From: Montifringilla adamsi
Lineage: Eukaryota > Chordata > Aves > Passeriformes > Passeridae
Reading direction: 5' to 3'
Length of the DNA stretch: 64,000 bases
Assembly: GCA_017590115.1 (NCBI GenBank)
Contig: JAGGNK010011336.1
Location: 930,001-994,000, forward strand
Notes under the pieces: generated by a model
Told to the model about the DNA's origin: nothing
The model's database searches: none
What the model saw: the letters and a program-made list of their open reading frames with translations, nothing else
Translations under genes and position numbers: made by a program
Shown: positions 47,755-62,403 of the stretch, in pieces
Position numbering within the stretch: the first letter of the stretch is position 1
Layout: every line of letters starts with the position of its first letter

Positions 47755-48058
47755 GGGGCAAGAGAGCTGGAGAGGACTTTTGACAAGGGTGATAGGAGAG
47801 ATTGGCTTTAAACTGGCAGAGGGCAGGGTTAGGTCAGATATTAGAGGGAAATTCCTTACTCAGAGGGCGGTGAGGCACTGGAACAGCTTGCCCAGAGAAG
47901 CTGTGGATTCTCCAACCCTGGAACTGTTCAAGGCCAGTTGGAATGGGGCTTTAGCCACCTGGCTGAGTGGGAGGTGTCCCTGCCTGTGGGAGGGGGTTGG
48001 AACTGGGTGAGCTTTAAGGTCCCTTCCAACCCAAACCATTCTGTGGCTCTGTGACTCA
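47755..48058 (+). mobile_element. CR1 3'-end copy, about 300 bp
   Basis: A clear CR1 3' end: GGCTTTAAACTGGCAGAGGG, GGTTAGGTCAGATATTAGAG, TGCCCAGAGAAGCTGTGG, TTTAAGGTCCCTTCCAACCC and ACCATTCTGTGGCTCTGTGA. It is 5'-truncated. Confidence 0.92.
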
Positions 48059-48808
48059 AGTGAGCTCAGTGGGACCAACCAGGCTGGGGCAGGACAGAGC
48101 CCAGGACAGGTGCTCCAGCCCTCAGCACGGGGAGTGCTTGGTGATGCAGAGGTTTGCCGGAACTTCCTGGATCCAGGTATCCCAGTTCCACTGAAATTCA
48201 GTGTGATTCTTACTCTAGGCACTCTGTCACATGTCCCATGCTGTTACAAGTGAGCCTTAAAGTACAGAGACTTTCAGCATGCCTGGCCACCTTGCTCCTG
48301 GTCAATGAAAGGTAGCAGCTTTGGCATGTTTGAAAATCCCACTAAACATTTAGTGCAACCCTCCTTAGCCAAACCCCCCATTCAGGCTGCCTTTCCTTTT
48401 GGCTGTATTGGAATAGCCCTGGAGATGGAGGGAACAGAAATGCAGGAATCAGGCCCCTTGACTGTCCTGAAAGACATTTTTTCCAGATTTTAAGGCAGTT
48501 AGCTGTCTTCCTCTGTTATGAGAAAAAATTTTGGACTGGATTTATATCAATGGATGTATTTTTATATGAATATATGTATCTTATTGGGGTTAAGCATGGT
48601 ACACACTACATTGTCTGATGTATCCACTGAAAAGTCAAGAAACAGTTTCTGTAAGAGCCACAATGTATTTCCCTGTTGTAGTGGGTGGATGTATGAATAT
48701 GATTTTATGTATCCTTTCAAATATAAATGTCTGCATAAATACAAAATATGGCTCTGTATCTATCATTCTATGACTCTAATCTGTCATTTCTCTATGGACT
48801 GTATGTAT

Positions 48809-48841
48809 GATCTATCTATCTATATATCTGTCTGTCTATCT
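48809..48841. repeat. (ATCT)n / (TCTG)n tetranucleotide repeat
   Basis: ATCTATCTATCTATATATCT is followed by GTCTGTCTATCT, an interrupted tetranucleotide microsatellite. Confidence 0.85.
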
Positions 48842-51800
48842 TAGTTTAACCCTATATTCATCTTGGAGATATCATAGCAAAGTGTTTGTGGTTTTTACAG
48901 CAATATTTCTTTTTGCTTTGACACGTGAATAAGTTTAGCAGGATGATGCTCTGAGGAGTGCACTGAAGAGCTGTGAAGAGCTGGGAGGTGGCAGGTACAG
49001 GAGTGCCACACCTGAACTGCTCCTGCCTTCCCTGGAACATCCCCCTGAAGCCAACATTTATGGTAAATACTTCCTGCTGATGGCATTATTGCAGGAAATA
49101 CTAAATGGATCTGATGTTGAATACTTACAGTCTTACCTTTCCTGATAACTCTATGTTAATGTAACATTAATTATTCCTGACTTACAATGCTGTTGAATGT
49201 TGATAAAGGCTGAATTGCTACTTGAAATGCTGATCCTGACAGTCTTGTGGCAGGCACTAAAATGTGCTTTCCCAGTCTTAGGGGAAAAAAAGGGAATACA
49301 TTACTACTCTGATTATAGCACTTCAGAGGAAGCATATTCCAGTCACATCTCGTGGAGCGCTCACCTGAATCCCTCTTGCCTTCAGTAGCCAGTGCCTTTG
49401 CACAGGACATAAAAGGAATATACATTTCCCTTTTCTTTATTTAAAATTTTATAGCAATTGCTGGTGTGGGTTTAGTTCAGTGTGTGTGAACAGATCCCTG
49501 CAAGAAGAATGCTGTGTGTCCATGGAGCAGTGGGCATTTCCTTCACTGACAGCTGGCACATGGGAGTAAAAACTTGTAGAGCAAGCAGAGAGAGACCAAT
49601 TCCCACTGGTATCACCTTCCCTGCAATTTTGAATCTGAGTTTTTTGCCTCCAAACTCTGCCAATCTGCCAATTCTGCCTCCACTGTTTATCTCTGGGGTA
49701 ACACTGCCATTTTCATGGTATAAAGAACATGGGAAGTGTAGCAAAGTTGAGGACTGGCAGGACTGGGAAACCACAGGGATTAATTTCCAATGAGCCCATC
49801 ATCTGTGTTCAGCTCTTGTCCTCCAAAATCCTCTCCTCCTCAATGCTGTAGGAGGAAATAACCTCCATCCCTCCCCAAAGTCCCCACCTGTGTGGCAGGG
49901 GAAGGGCTGAGGAAGGGAGGAGAAATGCTTATAAAGTGGGATTTTGAGGAACCTTCTTCCACTATCCTGAACAAGCAACTACTTGTGGCCTTCACTGTAG
50001 GAAAAAAAATGTTCCATCTCTCAGAGGGTGTTTGAGGTTGCTGTTTGTTTGTTTATTTAAAAAGAAAGCATCTGGCATTTGTGTGCAAACATTAATGAGT
50101 CATTTAAAATAGACTCAGCACTGCACTTGTGAGGCTGGGATCTTCCAGCTTGAAGAGAAGAGATGAGAGGGAGCTGGCACATCCTGAAGGACTGCTTTCC
50201 AAGGATGAGGAGGGGACACAAATTTAATTTTTACCTTCCTCCTTTTCCCACCTCACCATGCCTCCCAGGGGCACTTCCAGCCTTCTAAAACCCTTTGGAG
50301 AGCACTTTGAAACCAGAGCTAAAATGGGTTTCTTTGAGGCTGCTGTGCCCTCTGTGGAGAGTGCAGCACATGGCTGTGGGTCTCTCCAAGGAAAGCAGTT
50401 TATTTCTGGCACTGCCCAGGGCCACAAATAGACCTGCTGGTGGGGAGGGACAAGTGTGGGTTGGTCTGGCTCTGTCCTTTCTGCAGTGTCAGCTGGCAGC
50501 TGGAACCACTCGAGTCCATCAAAATTCAGAGATGTATGAGAGGAGTGAGGCTCTAAGAAAACTCAGCTGTGTTCTCAGAGGTTCCTGAGCAGCACAGCAG
50601 GTGAGGAAGCCCTGGCTGAAGAAATATTTGATTCCAGCAGTGTTCCAGCAGATGGGGATCCATTGCAATGCTGGGGCTATAGGAACCTCTGGAGTTTCTT
50701 TACAGGAGAAAATTTCCCAGTATAAATAAAACATTTAAATCTCCAGCAGTGTAACACTCAGAGAATTCCAGTTTTGGGAGAAAGAAACCTTCTTGCTTTA
50801 GATTTATCTCCGGGAAGGAGCTGTAATCTAAAGGTACTCTTGTGTCAGGTTACACTTCCACCATCTGTTCTATCACAGGCAGCATGATGATGCTGTGCTG
50901 GTGTGCCAAGTATTTTCCTTCTGTAAAGCCTACACACTCCAAGATTATTGGAAAGAAGCTACTGCATCATATACAAGTACTTGATTTTGTTTCCTGCTTG
51001 GTTTTGTCTATTTATGCTTCTCAGGCCTTTACTGTAGAGAGGAAAACAACTGAACCATCTCCAGCACCTGGGATATGTTTGTGAAATGGAGAGTTCTGTG
51101 TGATCCAAGCACCTGCTGAAATCCCTCATGCACCCAGAGAGATGCTCTCTTGTGTTCCTCCCCTCTGTCATAGTGAACTCATTCATCTTCTGAATTGCTT
51201 TTCATAGATGGCTGCTGAATCATGCACAGAAACTCCCATGGAAGGGAGAGCAAAGGCTTCCTCAGGCAGTGCTCAGCAGTGAAGGGTGGTCAAATGCACA
51301 TTCCTGGCTGCTGCTGCAGAGAAGGCTCAGGACATACAGGTCCAACACCCATGGAAGTAGTTTGTATTTGAGAAAAAGCTGTAATTTTCGAAATTTATTT
51401 TAGATAGGTATAGCTTAATTCCTTTTGCCTTTGGAAGTAGCTGTACCTCTGTGTGTACAACAGCTTTACTTTGTCAAACTGTACCAGCTCCAGAGGCTCT
51501 TAGTGCTGCACCAGCATCCATAAACTCTCACAGCTTCCATGTGGAGATGAACCCTTGGTGTCCCTCCATCCCCTGGGGGTGTCACTTCCTGTGGACAGCT
51601 GGGCCCAGGCTCTTGAGATATAAAAGTATATTTCAGTCTGTCAGGCTCTTTTGCAGAAGTGATGCAGCTGGTTTGTCTGCTGAGGTGGAGCTTGGATGCC
51701 TCCCAAAGATTGCTCTGATGTTTGGTCACCATCCCACAGGCTTTGCAAGGAAGGTCACTTCATTTTGAGCAGATTCTTCATACTCCTGAATACTGCATGC

Positions 51801-54800
51801 TCTAGAGTGCTGTGTGCATGGAAGGTTAGAGGTGAACCACATAAAAGTGGATATGAAGGAGAGAGTAGGCACCTTTCATGGTTAAATGAATTGGAAACCA
51901 GGATCTCAAACAGGGACAATGCTGCAGGGAAGAATTTTGGTGATCCTCTCTTTTAGTGCTGCTTGTGAGGTTGAAAAAGGACCCCTGCTTTCACAAGAGA
52001 GAGCAGATATCCAGGACTAGAAATGTGAGTGGTGAGTGAAGGAGGGGAAGGACAGGTGAAGTGGTTGCTGAAGGAATCACAAAACATCGAGGAGTGTCTG
52101 CAGAGGGGCTGAGCTTCTGTACCCAGGCTAGTGCAGTAATTAATCCTTTGTGATCCTGACAGATGCCTGCAGAGAAGCAGAAGCAAAAGATCGTGGTCTG
52201 ACAGTGATTAATGCATCATTAGTTGTCAGATTAAGACTTTTGGAAGTGGGTAGATAAGCCCTAGGCCAGGTTGTTGATTGTGTTTGGGAAAACTGCAGAG
52301 GCTGACAGTGTGGGGGGAGCTGGGCTTCAGCACTTACCACAGGCACTTACTGTGCTTTCTCTGAAACCAAGCTGTTAACAGGACAGGAGGAGAAATGCCT
52401 GTGCAATTTATCAAAACAAGCTCTGCCTCGAGCGTGGGTTATACTGAAAAAGTTACAAAAGCCAGAGTCAACCCCAGCCTGTGTTACCCTGGCATCTTTG
52501 CAGGGTAGGGAAGAGGCTGCAGCTCATTGCTGTCATCCAGGATGCTGTAGCATCCCTGTGAAGGAGGGAAACGCAGCTCCTGCTGCCTGTGCTCATGGCT
52601 GGGAGGCTGCAGGGGCTGTTGGGGAGCTCCTGGTGCCCCACAGGATGGGCTGCAGAGAGGATGGGAGCTGCTGGGGGCAGCACAGAGGTGTTCCCAGGGA
52701 CAGCCCAGCCTCTCCTGCTGCTGTAGCAAAAGGGATTGCCTGGGGGACTGTGGTGCTCCTGCTGCAGCTCCCTGGCTGGTTCCTGCTGGGGATGGGGACA
52801 GCACTGCCCACCCTGCTGCCAGAGCACGGCAGTGCTCACCTGAGAGCTGGAGGGAGATATTTGGATGGGAGCAGCTCTGAGCACACCTGGAAGCAGCTTC
52901 AGAGCGTCCAGTGACTCAAAACAGGAGTCAGCGGGCAAGTTCAGGCACCTCCAGGGCTAGGCAGCAGCAGAGTGGGAATATGGAGCTCCCAGATCGCAGT
53001 TTCCAACCAGGGTGCCCAAATTCTGCCAAAATCTTTCATAAGGTGCCTATGGTACTTGCCTGTGTTTTATTGTAACAGCAGCAGCCTTTAATTTCTGTGG
53101 TTAATGCTGTCCTGCTCTAAGTAGGGGTTACTTCTGCTGAACCCTGTTTTGCAAAGAGTGCTGCTTGTCCCTGTGTGAATGTTTCTGCAGACAATCACAA
53201 TATTTAATGTACAGCATGGCTCTGTGGCTCTGCCTAATTCTCACACCGATTTCCAAGCTTCTCAATGTGTAGATTTTTGTCAGTTTTTGGAAGAGGGATT
53301 TGCTGAGGAGCAAATCTCCACAAAGGGCTGGAGAAAGAGGATGGCTGTAAGCCCTGCTTAGCCTTGGTTAGCTTGGCATGAACAGGGCAGGGGCTGAACA
53401 CATCCCTTCACCTCGAGTGCCCAGCACTGCACAGGACCAGCATTGAAGTGTTAATTATAGTCACACACGGCTGTCCTGTGTTTGCCCATTTTCCTCTCGG
53501 TGTCTGAATGGAAGTGCTTTAATCCTTTCAGTTCTTCCTGCGAAAAGCTGTTGACACCCTGTGTCTGTCCCATGGGGGTGGATGAGTGTCACAGTCTGAT
53601 CCTGCTGTTCCCTGTGCACCAGGGGCTCTCTGGAGTCTGTTCCAGCTCTCTTCCAGCCTCAGCTCCCAGTTTCAGTTCTAAAGTGTTTTATTTTGTTTGC
53701 CGGATGTTTCCTCTTGTTTTCCCATTGTCATTCACTGTGAGGAGAACTGCCTCATTTCTTCTCCAGAGTACACAAAGCAAAAGAGCCTTCCCACATCCTC
53801 CCAGGCAGGGCTCATTGTCTGTAGGGGCATCCAGCCTGCAGCACCAAGGAGCTGCTCAAGACCTTCCAGAAGTGAGCTCCCTTCCCTGAGAATGTGGAGC
53901 TGTATGCTTGGGCAGGTGTAGCTCCACTGATGTTGGTCCAGCTTATACAAACCAAAAATGTGGCTTAAAGTAAGTGAATCACTCTGCTGCAATGTAGCCA
54001 GCTCCAGAGCACACCTGTCCCATGGGATTGCTGAGAAGTGAAAGTTGCTTCCACCCTTTTTGACTGATAAGCCACAAACAAGCCACAAATCTGCCATGGA
54101 AGAAAGGCTGCAGTGCCATGTGTGAGTCCCTTTGCCCTCTGTAAAATGTCACCGGTCTTGGAGAGGGGTAGAGATGGTCCCGTTATTTATAGGTCCCATT
54201 ATTTATACAACTCCATAAATGAACTCACACATCCATCTTTTGTCTTTATATTTTTTTATTTTTTGAAATTTTCTGATTTCTCTGGGGGGAGCCCAAATTG
54301 CTGGTGCCAAGAGGCTTCTTGCAGTTAGGGGTAGGGCTTCAAACTCCACACCAAAAGGAATAAAGAAATGGAGCAAGATGGAGGCAGACTACCAGGCACT
54401 GTGAGCCTGGGGTTTCCCTGGGGTTGCCCATGTGTGAAATCACAGGATTTTTGCAAGGTGAAAGGCATCAGCACCCGTGCTGGCTGATGGAGCAGGAGCG
54501 AGCACTGCCAGCCCTACAAAGCTGCGTCCTGGAGAGAGCTGCTGGGCTCAGAGAGTGGAGTTTATTAACTCCAGATTTTTACAGTGAGGCTGGCATGCCA
54601 ACAATAGGGTCTGAACACAAAGGATCCCTTGCAGATATAAATCAGGGGAAGGCATCTCCAAAGGCTCCTGCCAGCCTGAGTCACACAGCCCCAGTGCCAA
54701 GTGCCAGCTGCTGAGTGGCAGCGGGCCTGCAGCTGAGTCACAGCTCAGGGGGCATTGCTGATGTCCTGATTAGCAAACCCACTGAGAATGTGCTGTGCTG

Positions 54801-57800
54801 ACTGCAGGGCACAGGTGTCCCAAACAGAGGGCTTGTCCCTCACTGATGGATACAGGGAGCCTGGGGGGCAGCTGGTCAGTCTCCAGAGGAAAAGGAGGTG
54901 AGTTATAGGTGCTGTGGTGGCTCAGCTGAGGAGAGGCTTTAGGCAATAGCTGAAGGATTTGCTCCTGATGAAGGAAGTAGGGCAATGGCTATGACTGCCC
55001 CAACTTTATAACCCTCCACCTGCTTAGAGGTGTTTAGAAACATCTTTAATGTGCCATTTTGTCTGCAGGAACAGATGGAAAGGCTGGAAAGGTTATCTCC
55101 TACTGTGCTTGATACAGCTCCTCAGCTGGAAAGAAGCATCCCTGGAGCTGAGCCAGTGCAGAACACATGTGTGTGCACCCTTTGTGTGTGCTGGCACAGC
55201 ATCAGCCTTCCTGAGGGAAGGATGGGAGCCTGAGCCTCCCCTCCTGCAGCTGCAGTGGACTCACACTCACCCAGCTGGCTGGTAGCTTAAAACCCTCCTA
55301 GCCCTGCTGGGATAGGGACCCTTCCCTTTGTACAACATCCTTAAGAAAGGTTTAGTAGAGGGTTGGGTACATCAGGAACAGCTGTCAGGACGGGGAAAAC
55401 AGCAAACAACCCTCTTGTGCTCCTCCTGTGCATTGTAATGTCTCTCACCCCTTGGCTCCCCTTCAAATGCTGGTGAAGTTCACTGACAAGTGAAAGGTTT
55501 CTAGGGGGTAAATGAGTAATTGGTCCTTTTTGTTGGGTTTGTTTGGGCTGTTTGTTTGATTGCAGGGGAAAGACCATATTTGGGGCCTGATGCTAGGTCA
55601 GAATTGGAACTGGAACTTTAAATACAAAGCCCCAAAAGCTCCTGTAGGCTGGGCTTTCAGCCTTGTACTCAGGTCTAAGACACCTGAGCACTGAACAATT
55701 TTCTTGCTGATGCTGAACACACTGAGGAATGTGTTTTGCTGTTCAAATCTGTCCTGAACTCGCTAGTTTTCATGTCCTTTTAAATAACTGATCATTTTGA
55801 ACCTTCCCATTTTGCTTGGAGTATAAACTTTTCATGGGGATGCTTTCCTGTTTGCACCCAGCCTGCAGATCTTAATGTTAATCTTTGATTGGATCTTGTT
55901 GATATTTCTGCAGAGTAAATAAATTTATCATATGTATCCAGAATTAAAATTCAGGTGAGAGCAGCTTGTGTGGCTGCAGGGATGAGCATTGCAGAGACAG
56001 GCAGAATAAAGTTCAGTTATTTTTCTTTCCTTTTTGTGCTGCAGGACAAATCTTACCCAAAAATGGAGGCTTTACCACATGTTTTGTATAACCAGCCAAA
56101 TGAAATATTATGTTTGTTAGCATTCTGGGTCAGAGAAATAACTCAGACTCTGGGCTTAGCATTTTTTCTTCCTCACAGTGGCTTCTGCTGAATGATAATC
56201 TTTAAAACTATGCATGTGGGGGGTCAGATCCTGACCCCCATTGCATCTGCTCTGCACTGCTGCAAAAACTGCCCAGCAAGAACAAAGTGAGCTGAGTTGG
56301 TTGCTGCAAGCACTGGAAACTTTTCTGCTCTGGAACAAGGGAAAATCAAGCTGGAGTGGGCTGGAGTTATTCACAGAGCGCAATGTGTTGAGTAACCCAG
56401 TAGTTTTCTTTGAAAACTCTGAGTAGCTTGGTTTATACATCTTCTATTTTCACTGTTTAAAATTGATATTTTGTTTTAACAAGAATTCAGTCTTGGCCAG
56501 TTTATTTATGAAAAAAGTCTGCATTGAGTTTATGCATAACTATCCACTTCTGGAATTCTAATTTTGCCTATTCTCCATTTTCTCACAACTTGACAGTAGT
56601 CTGAGCTTTCCTCAGAGGGATAATGGATCATGGTACAGAGAACAAGGAGGAAGTTTCAGTTTTCATTGCAATATAATATCAAAAAGCATCAGTTTTTGTG
56701 GGGGGAGTATTTTGGTTTTGTTTTCCATTGAAACTTTTGCTTTGCTTGTGTTTTTCTGTTTTTAAACCAGCAAGAGGATTTCAGGGGCTCCATTTGCATG
56801 TTTATCCTTAGGAATGATGATGCTGGGATCCTGTTGAATACTGCAGGACAGCTGCTCCAAACAGCACTGCATTTCCCCTGATCATTCCAAAGTCCTTCTT
56901 TTTCTACCCCACTGGGGCTGCCCTGTGTGCCAGGCAACTGCAAACCTGGCAGGCAGTGTGGGCACCAGGGATGCCCACTGCTAGAGGAAAGTCCCAGGGA
57001 AGGAGGGTAAAAGCACAGGCACTTTCTAGCTGCACCTTTAGCCAGGGTTTTGCTGTTTTGCCACTAGTAATGGAATTGTATTTTTTTTTAAATCCCCCTT
57101 TTCTCCCAGGTTCCTACAAGGATGCATGCTGTTCCCCTGTGGTTCTATGAATGCTGCTGTGCACCCCACCCAAAGCCCCACTGAGGAGGGTCCCTGCTGA
57201 TGTGGGGGACCATGGCTTCACCTCATGTGCTCCTGAGCACTTTCTGCTGCTGGCTTTGCTTCTCTACCTGCTGTTTATAGTAAGCACTCATCACAGATGT
57301 AAGCTCATTAATCAGCCCAAGCCATGCTTCCCTGATTCCATTTATAGCTCTGTTCCCTCTCTATTCCTTTTCACAGCCCCCACCTTAGTCACCACTCAAT
57401 TCTTGGACTCTGGGCTTTGCTTTTATTTAAGCTTGGAATGGATAAAGCATGAAAAAAGAGGGAAATTTGGAAAGGCAGACTAATATGACAACAAAGTGTA
57501 TGTAGGATACATTTAGTGTTAGACTACTTGGCCTAAAGTGTATTGGCAGAAGACTGGCAGCAAAGCTATTGCATTAAGTGAAATAGAGACCATTTACCCT
57601 CAGAGGTTAACAAGCACAGGACAGACAAACAGGAGCCCTGTCACCCTCTTGGGATTTCTTGTGTCCTGCCAGCAGCCCAGATTGCTTTACTGCCCTTAGC
57701 ACTGGTCAGTCCAGTGCTGACCTTGGCCACCAGCCTGGCTGGGAGTCCCATGGGCAGCCCACAGGAGGAGGGGAAGGGTCATGAAATGTAAAACTCTCTG

Positions 57801-60800
57801 CAGAGGTATTTGGGTGCCCAAACATGCAGAGAGGCACTTCTTGGCCTTTCAAAAGTGTGGTGGATTGAGCACCTCCTCCTTCTCCACTGACCTTGGTGTC
57901 TGCAGAGCTGTTCCTCTCACTCTTCTCTTCTCTGGCTGCAGTTATGTCTGCCCAATAGCTCGTCTTCTTCCTTCTCACAAATGCTGCCACAGAGGCATTA
58001 CTGTCACTCTCGATTCCCCCAGCTTTGGCCAGCAGCAGGTCTCTTGTGGAGCTGGCTGGCATTGGCCCTGTTGGATGTGGGGGAAGCTTCCAGCAGCTTC
58101 CTGCAGAAACCACCCCTGCAGACCCCCATCCTATCAGCACCTTGCCATGCAAACCAAATACACTAAGGTCTCTGGGGGATTGGAGGGAGAGAGGAGGAAA
58201 ATTCCCATTTGGGAAACCTCATGGGGCACCTCTCTTCATGTCTAGGTTTCTAAACACCTTGGCAAATCTGCTTCAAAGTAGTTCTTACTTTTGTTGAGCA
58301 GCTTCTGCCTGCCCAAGGCTGGGAGCAGAGTCTCAGCAGAGTGCTCCTGGCTGTGTGAAGCTGCTGCCCTGCCACTGCAGTGTGAGGGTTGTACAGATCC
58401 CAGGGATGGCAAATGACTCCTCCAGCAGCATGTTCTGGCTGACATGGGTTTGCAATAGGTCTGTCAACAGCAGCTGGAGAGAGCTCTGGTCCTGGAAAAC
58501 AATGTGTCAGCTGCCTGGGTTGGGCTGAATTCTTTAATGCTTTGTCTGAACCTAAAGTGTAGCAATATTGCTTTGGGATGAGCTGTGCTGCCACAGTGCT
58601 GCAGTCCTGCTGGTTTGGAGCAGGGACCTGCCTGTCCAGGCCCAGGAGGGGCTGCCAAAGATGGACTGGCTTGCAGTGCTGGTCAAAAGCTGCACAGACC
58701 TGCAAGTCTCTTGTTTTTATATAATTTTGTCAGTCTCTTTCCACATCTGAATTTTAAACATCCGTTATAAGGCAATGCTGCTTTAGTGGTGAGCCAAGTT
58801 TCTCTTCTAAAACACATGTTCCCATAAGCCTTCGTCCTTTATTGCCTTTGTTCTGATTTATTGCCCTTGCCTTACCACATGTGTGAAGCACAGTGGAGGA
58901 AAAAACTTCCAAACCCAATGAAGCAGTCCTCTCTTCCCTCTTCCTAGCCCACATGCATCAGGATTAACACCCTGAATAATTTACATCAAGTGATTCAACA
59001 GTGAACTAACTTCTCTCCAATTTCTTACCTGCTTTCATGTAAATATGCTGATGAAGAGGATGTTGATAATGTGAGGATTATAGTAAACCCAGAAAAAGCT
59101 ACTATGGACTACTGAAAAAATGGGGTAGACAGTAAATCTAGAGAATGGTAGTGACATTAAAAAATAAAAATTGTTGACTTCCTTTTCTAAATAGGCATTT
59201 TGTGGATATAAATTTTTATGTGACTCTTATCAATAGAACTAAAAGGGCCTAATTTGTAGAAAACTCTCTCCCACAAAAAAACTTTTTGGTATCCCAGGGT
59301 AAGCATCAAGCACCTGAGGCATACAATTGCTAGTAAAAAAAAAAAAAAAAACAACTGTGGAAAACTAAAATAAAAAAATTTGTGAAGCTTTTGTGGCTCT
59401 ATGAGATAGAAAAGTTCTGTTGAAGTTTTTGTTTGGGATGCTCTTGATGGGAAGCTTGTTGTCATTCAGGCCTGTTATCTGTATTAGTTAACAAATGAGA
59501 GCATTCAAAAGCCTGCTCAGAGGCATATTTGTCTTCTTTTTCTTTCTTGTTTTCCTTTTCAATATTTTTCCTCCTTTCTAAATGGAAACCAACTTTCCTA
59601 GCAGAATGTTTTACAGAATCTGCTTCCTTGAAACCAAAATGAGGCAACAGCTGTGCTTGCAGCAAGTTGCAACATCTCCTTGCTGGATGGAGGCACGTCT
59701 TGTCACAAGTGGTGCTGGTAGCAAAACCTCAGTGAAAGAACCTGCCTGCCTGGGGGTGTTCACTCCTCTGAGGTGAGCTGGAGATACAATTTCACTTGGT
59801 TTTTTTGAAGAAAGAGCTGACTCCACCCAAGGTCAATGAAGCTTTAGTAAATCTAGATGAAATCCTAATATGAAATGATCAGACTGCTGCTTTGATGAAA
59901 TCAGAGCACAAGTGTTGTAAAATATGCATCACTGAGCATCTTTAAAATAATAAGGCAATGACTTTAGACTGCTTTGAGGTCCAACTGAGCCATGCTTAAA
60001 TAGTGCACTTGGTACCAAAGTCCAGTAAATTGTTTGTATTCATATGTCTTGTGTGGTTCTTTGAAGCTTTCTGAATGTGCAAACTCTGTTTTGTTGAGGG
60101 GAAAAAGGGCAAACCATGCTTGCCTGCTTGAAAAGTGCTTGTGAGAAGATCTTTCTCAGAAAGACTTAACAGCCTTGGGCCCTTTTTTTGTTTTCTTAGA
60201 AAACAGGAAACGAATTTTAGTTCTGTAGTTGATTTCTTAAGTGACTTGCTTTCTACGATCACTTCTGGGTCCTGGAATGCTGCAAAAATTATCTGAGGGC
60301 ATTTTCAACACTTCAAAATTAAAATCAAATTGCTTGAAATTGTGCCAGCATTTTAATGAAAATTATTTTCTTTAAACAAACACTTGAGGACTTTCAATAT
60401 TTTTTTAATCACAAGAGTGTTCTTAACCTAAACACCTTTTCTTTGTGGTTTTTCAAGGGCCCTGTCTGCAGTGCTACAACCAGATGTGTCTTAGGATGCA
60501 ATCAAATTCAAGATCTGCTCAGCTGAAAACTAGAAGAGCGAGGAACACTCATTTTCACACAGCACAAAGTTGTAAGTAGGTGTGACTGCAAGCACCATCT
60601 CTGCCTCTGTGCTCACAGAAGTGTCTGGGCAGAAATACCAGCAGGGCTTTTGCTGCATGGGGAAGGTCAGGCACAGGGTGAGCAATGGGGCCTGTGCAGC
60701 TCCCAGGTTGCCCTCAGTCCATCCACAAATGCTTTTAACAAGTGCTGTCACTCCTTTGCTGAGAAGAACGCGTGTAAGCAAAAGTGACCATGCAGCACAT

Positions 60801-62377
60801 GGGATCCCAAGGCTTCCATGTGTTTCTCCAACATATTATATTTTCTGATATTCACTGGGAGATTAACCAAATGAGAGCAGGCTGCCTACAAGATAAATTC
60901 CTTAATAAAAATGTTGCAACATCCCTAACTTTCCTGACCTTTTCATGCATCATAGGTAAACTCTTTAAAGAGCTGGTTGCAAGGGAAACCTTCTAACTCC
61001 TTAAGATCTCCCCACATGTAACCATTACAGTTACAACATTTTGACCTAGAGATGCTACCAAAAAAAAAAAAAAAAAAAAAAAAAAGCTACATAAAACCCT
61101 TTCAGCCCTATGGACACGGCAGCCCTTCACATCATGGCACCAGGATATTCTTCTTTGACACATATTGCCATATATTCTGAAGATAAATGCTGTTACCCTC
61201 AGCTTGCTTCTGCTTCGCTATTCAGGCTGGCTGGGGCTGGAACTGCAGAGATGTCAGTGCAGATAGGGCCTCCCAGAGGCTTATGCTGGCTGGGAAAAAG
61301 ATGTGGAATGTGTCCAAATAAGAAGAGTCTGGAAGGAGTTTGTGATGGTCTGTTATTTCACTATTAGCTAGGAGATGTGAAATTTCCTTTTCCGGATGAG
61401 CACATTTCGTGTTTTGCATAAGAAAGCAATTGCTTCTTGTAAGACTTAGCATTTCTGCTAATTTAATGAGCTATCCATACAAATGGACTGCATTAGTCAT
61501 TGGAAAGACCTTTTTCAAGTTCCACAAGCATGTTTTAGACCTCCTGATAAAGCCAGTAGCACGCTGGACTTTCACAAGCAGAAAGACCTCCCAAAGTATG
61601 CAAGTTATTCCTGGCATGTTGTATTCTCAACATGTCAAGGAAACATGGATTATTTTTACACAAACAGGCAAATCAAAATGGTTCCTTAGCAAGCTCCCAT
61701 GAACATTCTTGGACACTGAGAAGGAAAAGAATAAAGAAAAGTAAGAAAAATAATTGCTTCTGAATTAGGTTTCTTAGATGAATGTGTTGTCACACATTCA
61801 GAAGTTCATTTGCACAAGTTTGGACCTCTGATGAATGGTGGAGAGAGTGAAGGATAAAACAGAAAGAACAAACAAGGACCATTAATTAATCTGGATATTT
61901 TATACTTAAGTGTATTTTTTTTTCCATACTGTGAGTTTATCTTTAAATGTAGACTGTGATGAACTGCAAACACTTATGGAAGTTCTTTTAATAGTTATTG
62001 ATTGAAAGGTGATGTGAAGGTGTTGAGAGGGAAAGGATCTCTGGAGCTGAGCAGGCCAGTATGGAAGGACACGCCAACATCTTGCTGGGAAACCACAAAG
62101 CAGCACAGCAGCAAAACCCCTGGAGTGTCCTCAGTTCCCCTGACACTGCAGCACACAAATTCGGCCTTAGGTCTCGCAAACATTGGAGCTGTTTTGAAAC
62201 TCCCTGTGAAGGATTACAAATGCTGACTGCAGTTTCTAGACAAAGACAATAAGATATCACAGCTCTGGCCCCAGCTCAGTGTTTTATGTCTGAGCTCGTA
62301 TTACCATGTAGGGTCCCTATACATTAAATTGCCTCAGCCAAAACCCAGTTCTGACACCTACCAAATAATCCTGTGAT
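48842..62377. other. Gene-poor intergenic sequence towards the right edge
   Basis: No supported exon or RNA gene. ORFs of 138 and 154 aa near 52498 and 57781 look like chance frames in GC-richer DNA. Confidence 0.45.
61061..61085. repeat. Poly-A tract
   Basis: A single run of about 25 A with no recognisable element body next to it. Confidence 0.8.
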
Positions 62378-62403
62378 TTACCATAATCCTGTGATTATGG
62401 TAA
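62378..62403. repeat. Perfect palindrome, 11-bp stem, 4-nt loop
   Basis: TTACCATAATC and GATTATGGTAA are exact reverse complements separated by CTGT. The left arm and loop overlap a direct repeat of ATAATCCTGTGATT that starts about 16 bp earlier. Confidence 0.85.

Noticed and set aside
52498..52914. 138-aa ORF with a hydrophobic stretch
   Set aside because: Frames are open on both strands in the same GC-rich patch. One hydrophobic segment is not enough to call a gene.
57781..58245. 154-aa plus-strand ORF and overlapping 148-aa minus-strand ORF
   Set aside because: No domain, no signal peptide or helix pattern, no plausible splice partners; open on both strands, as expected by chance in GC-richer DNA.
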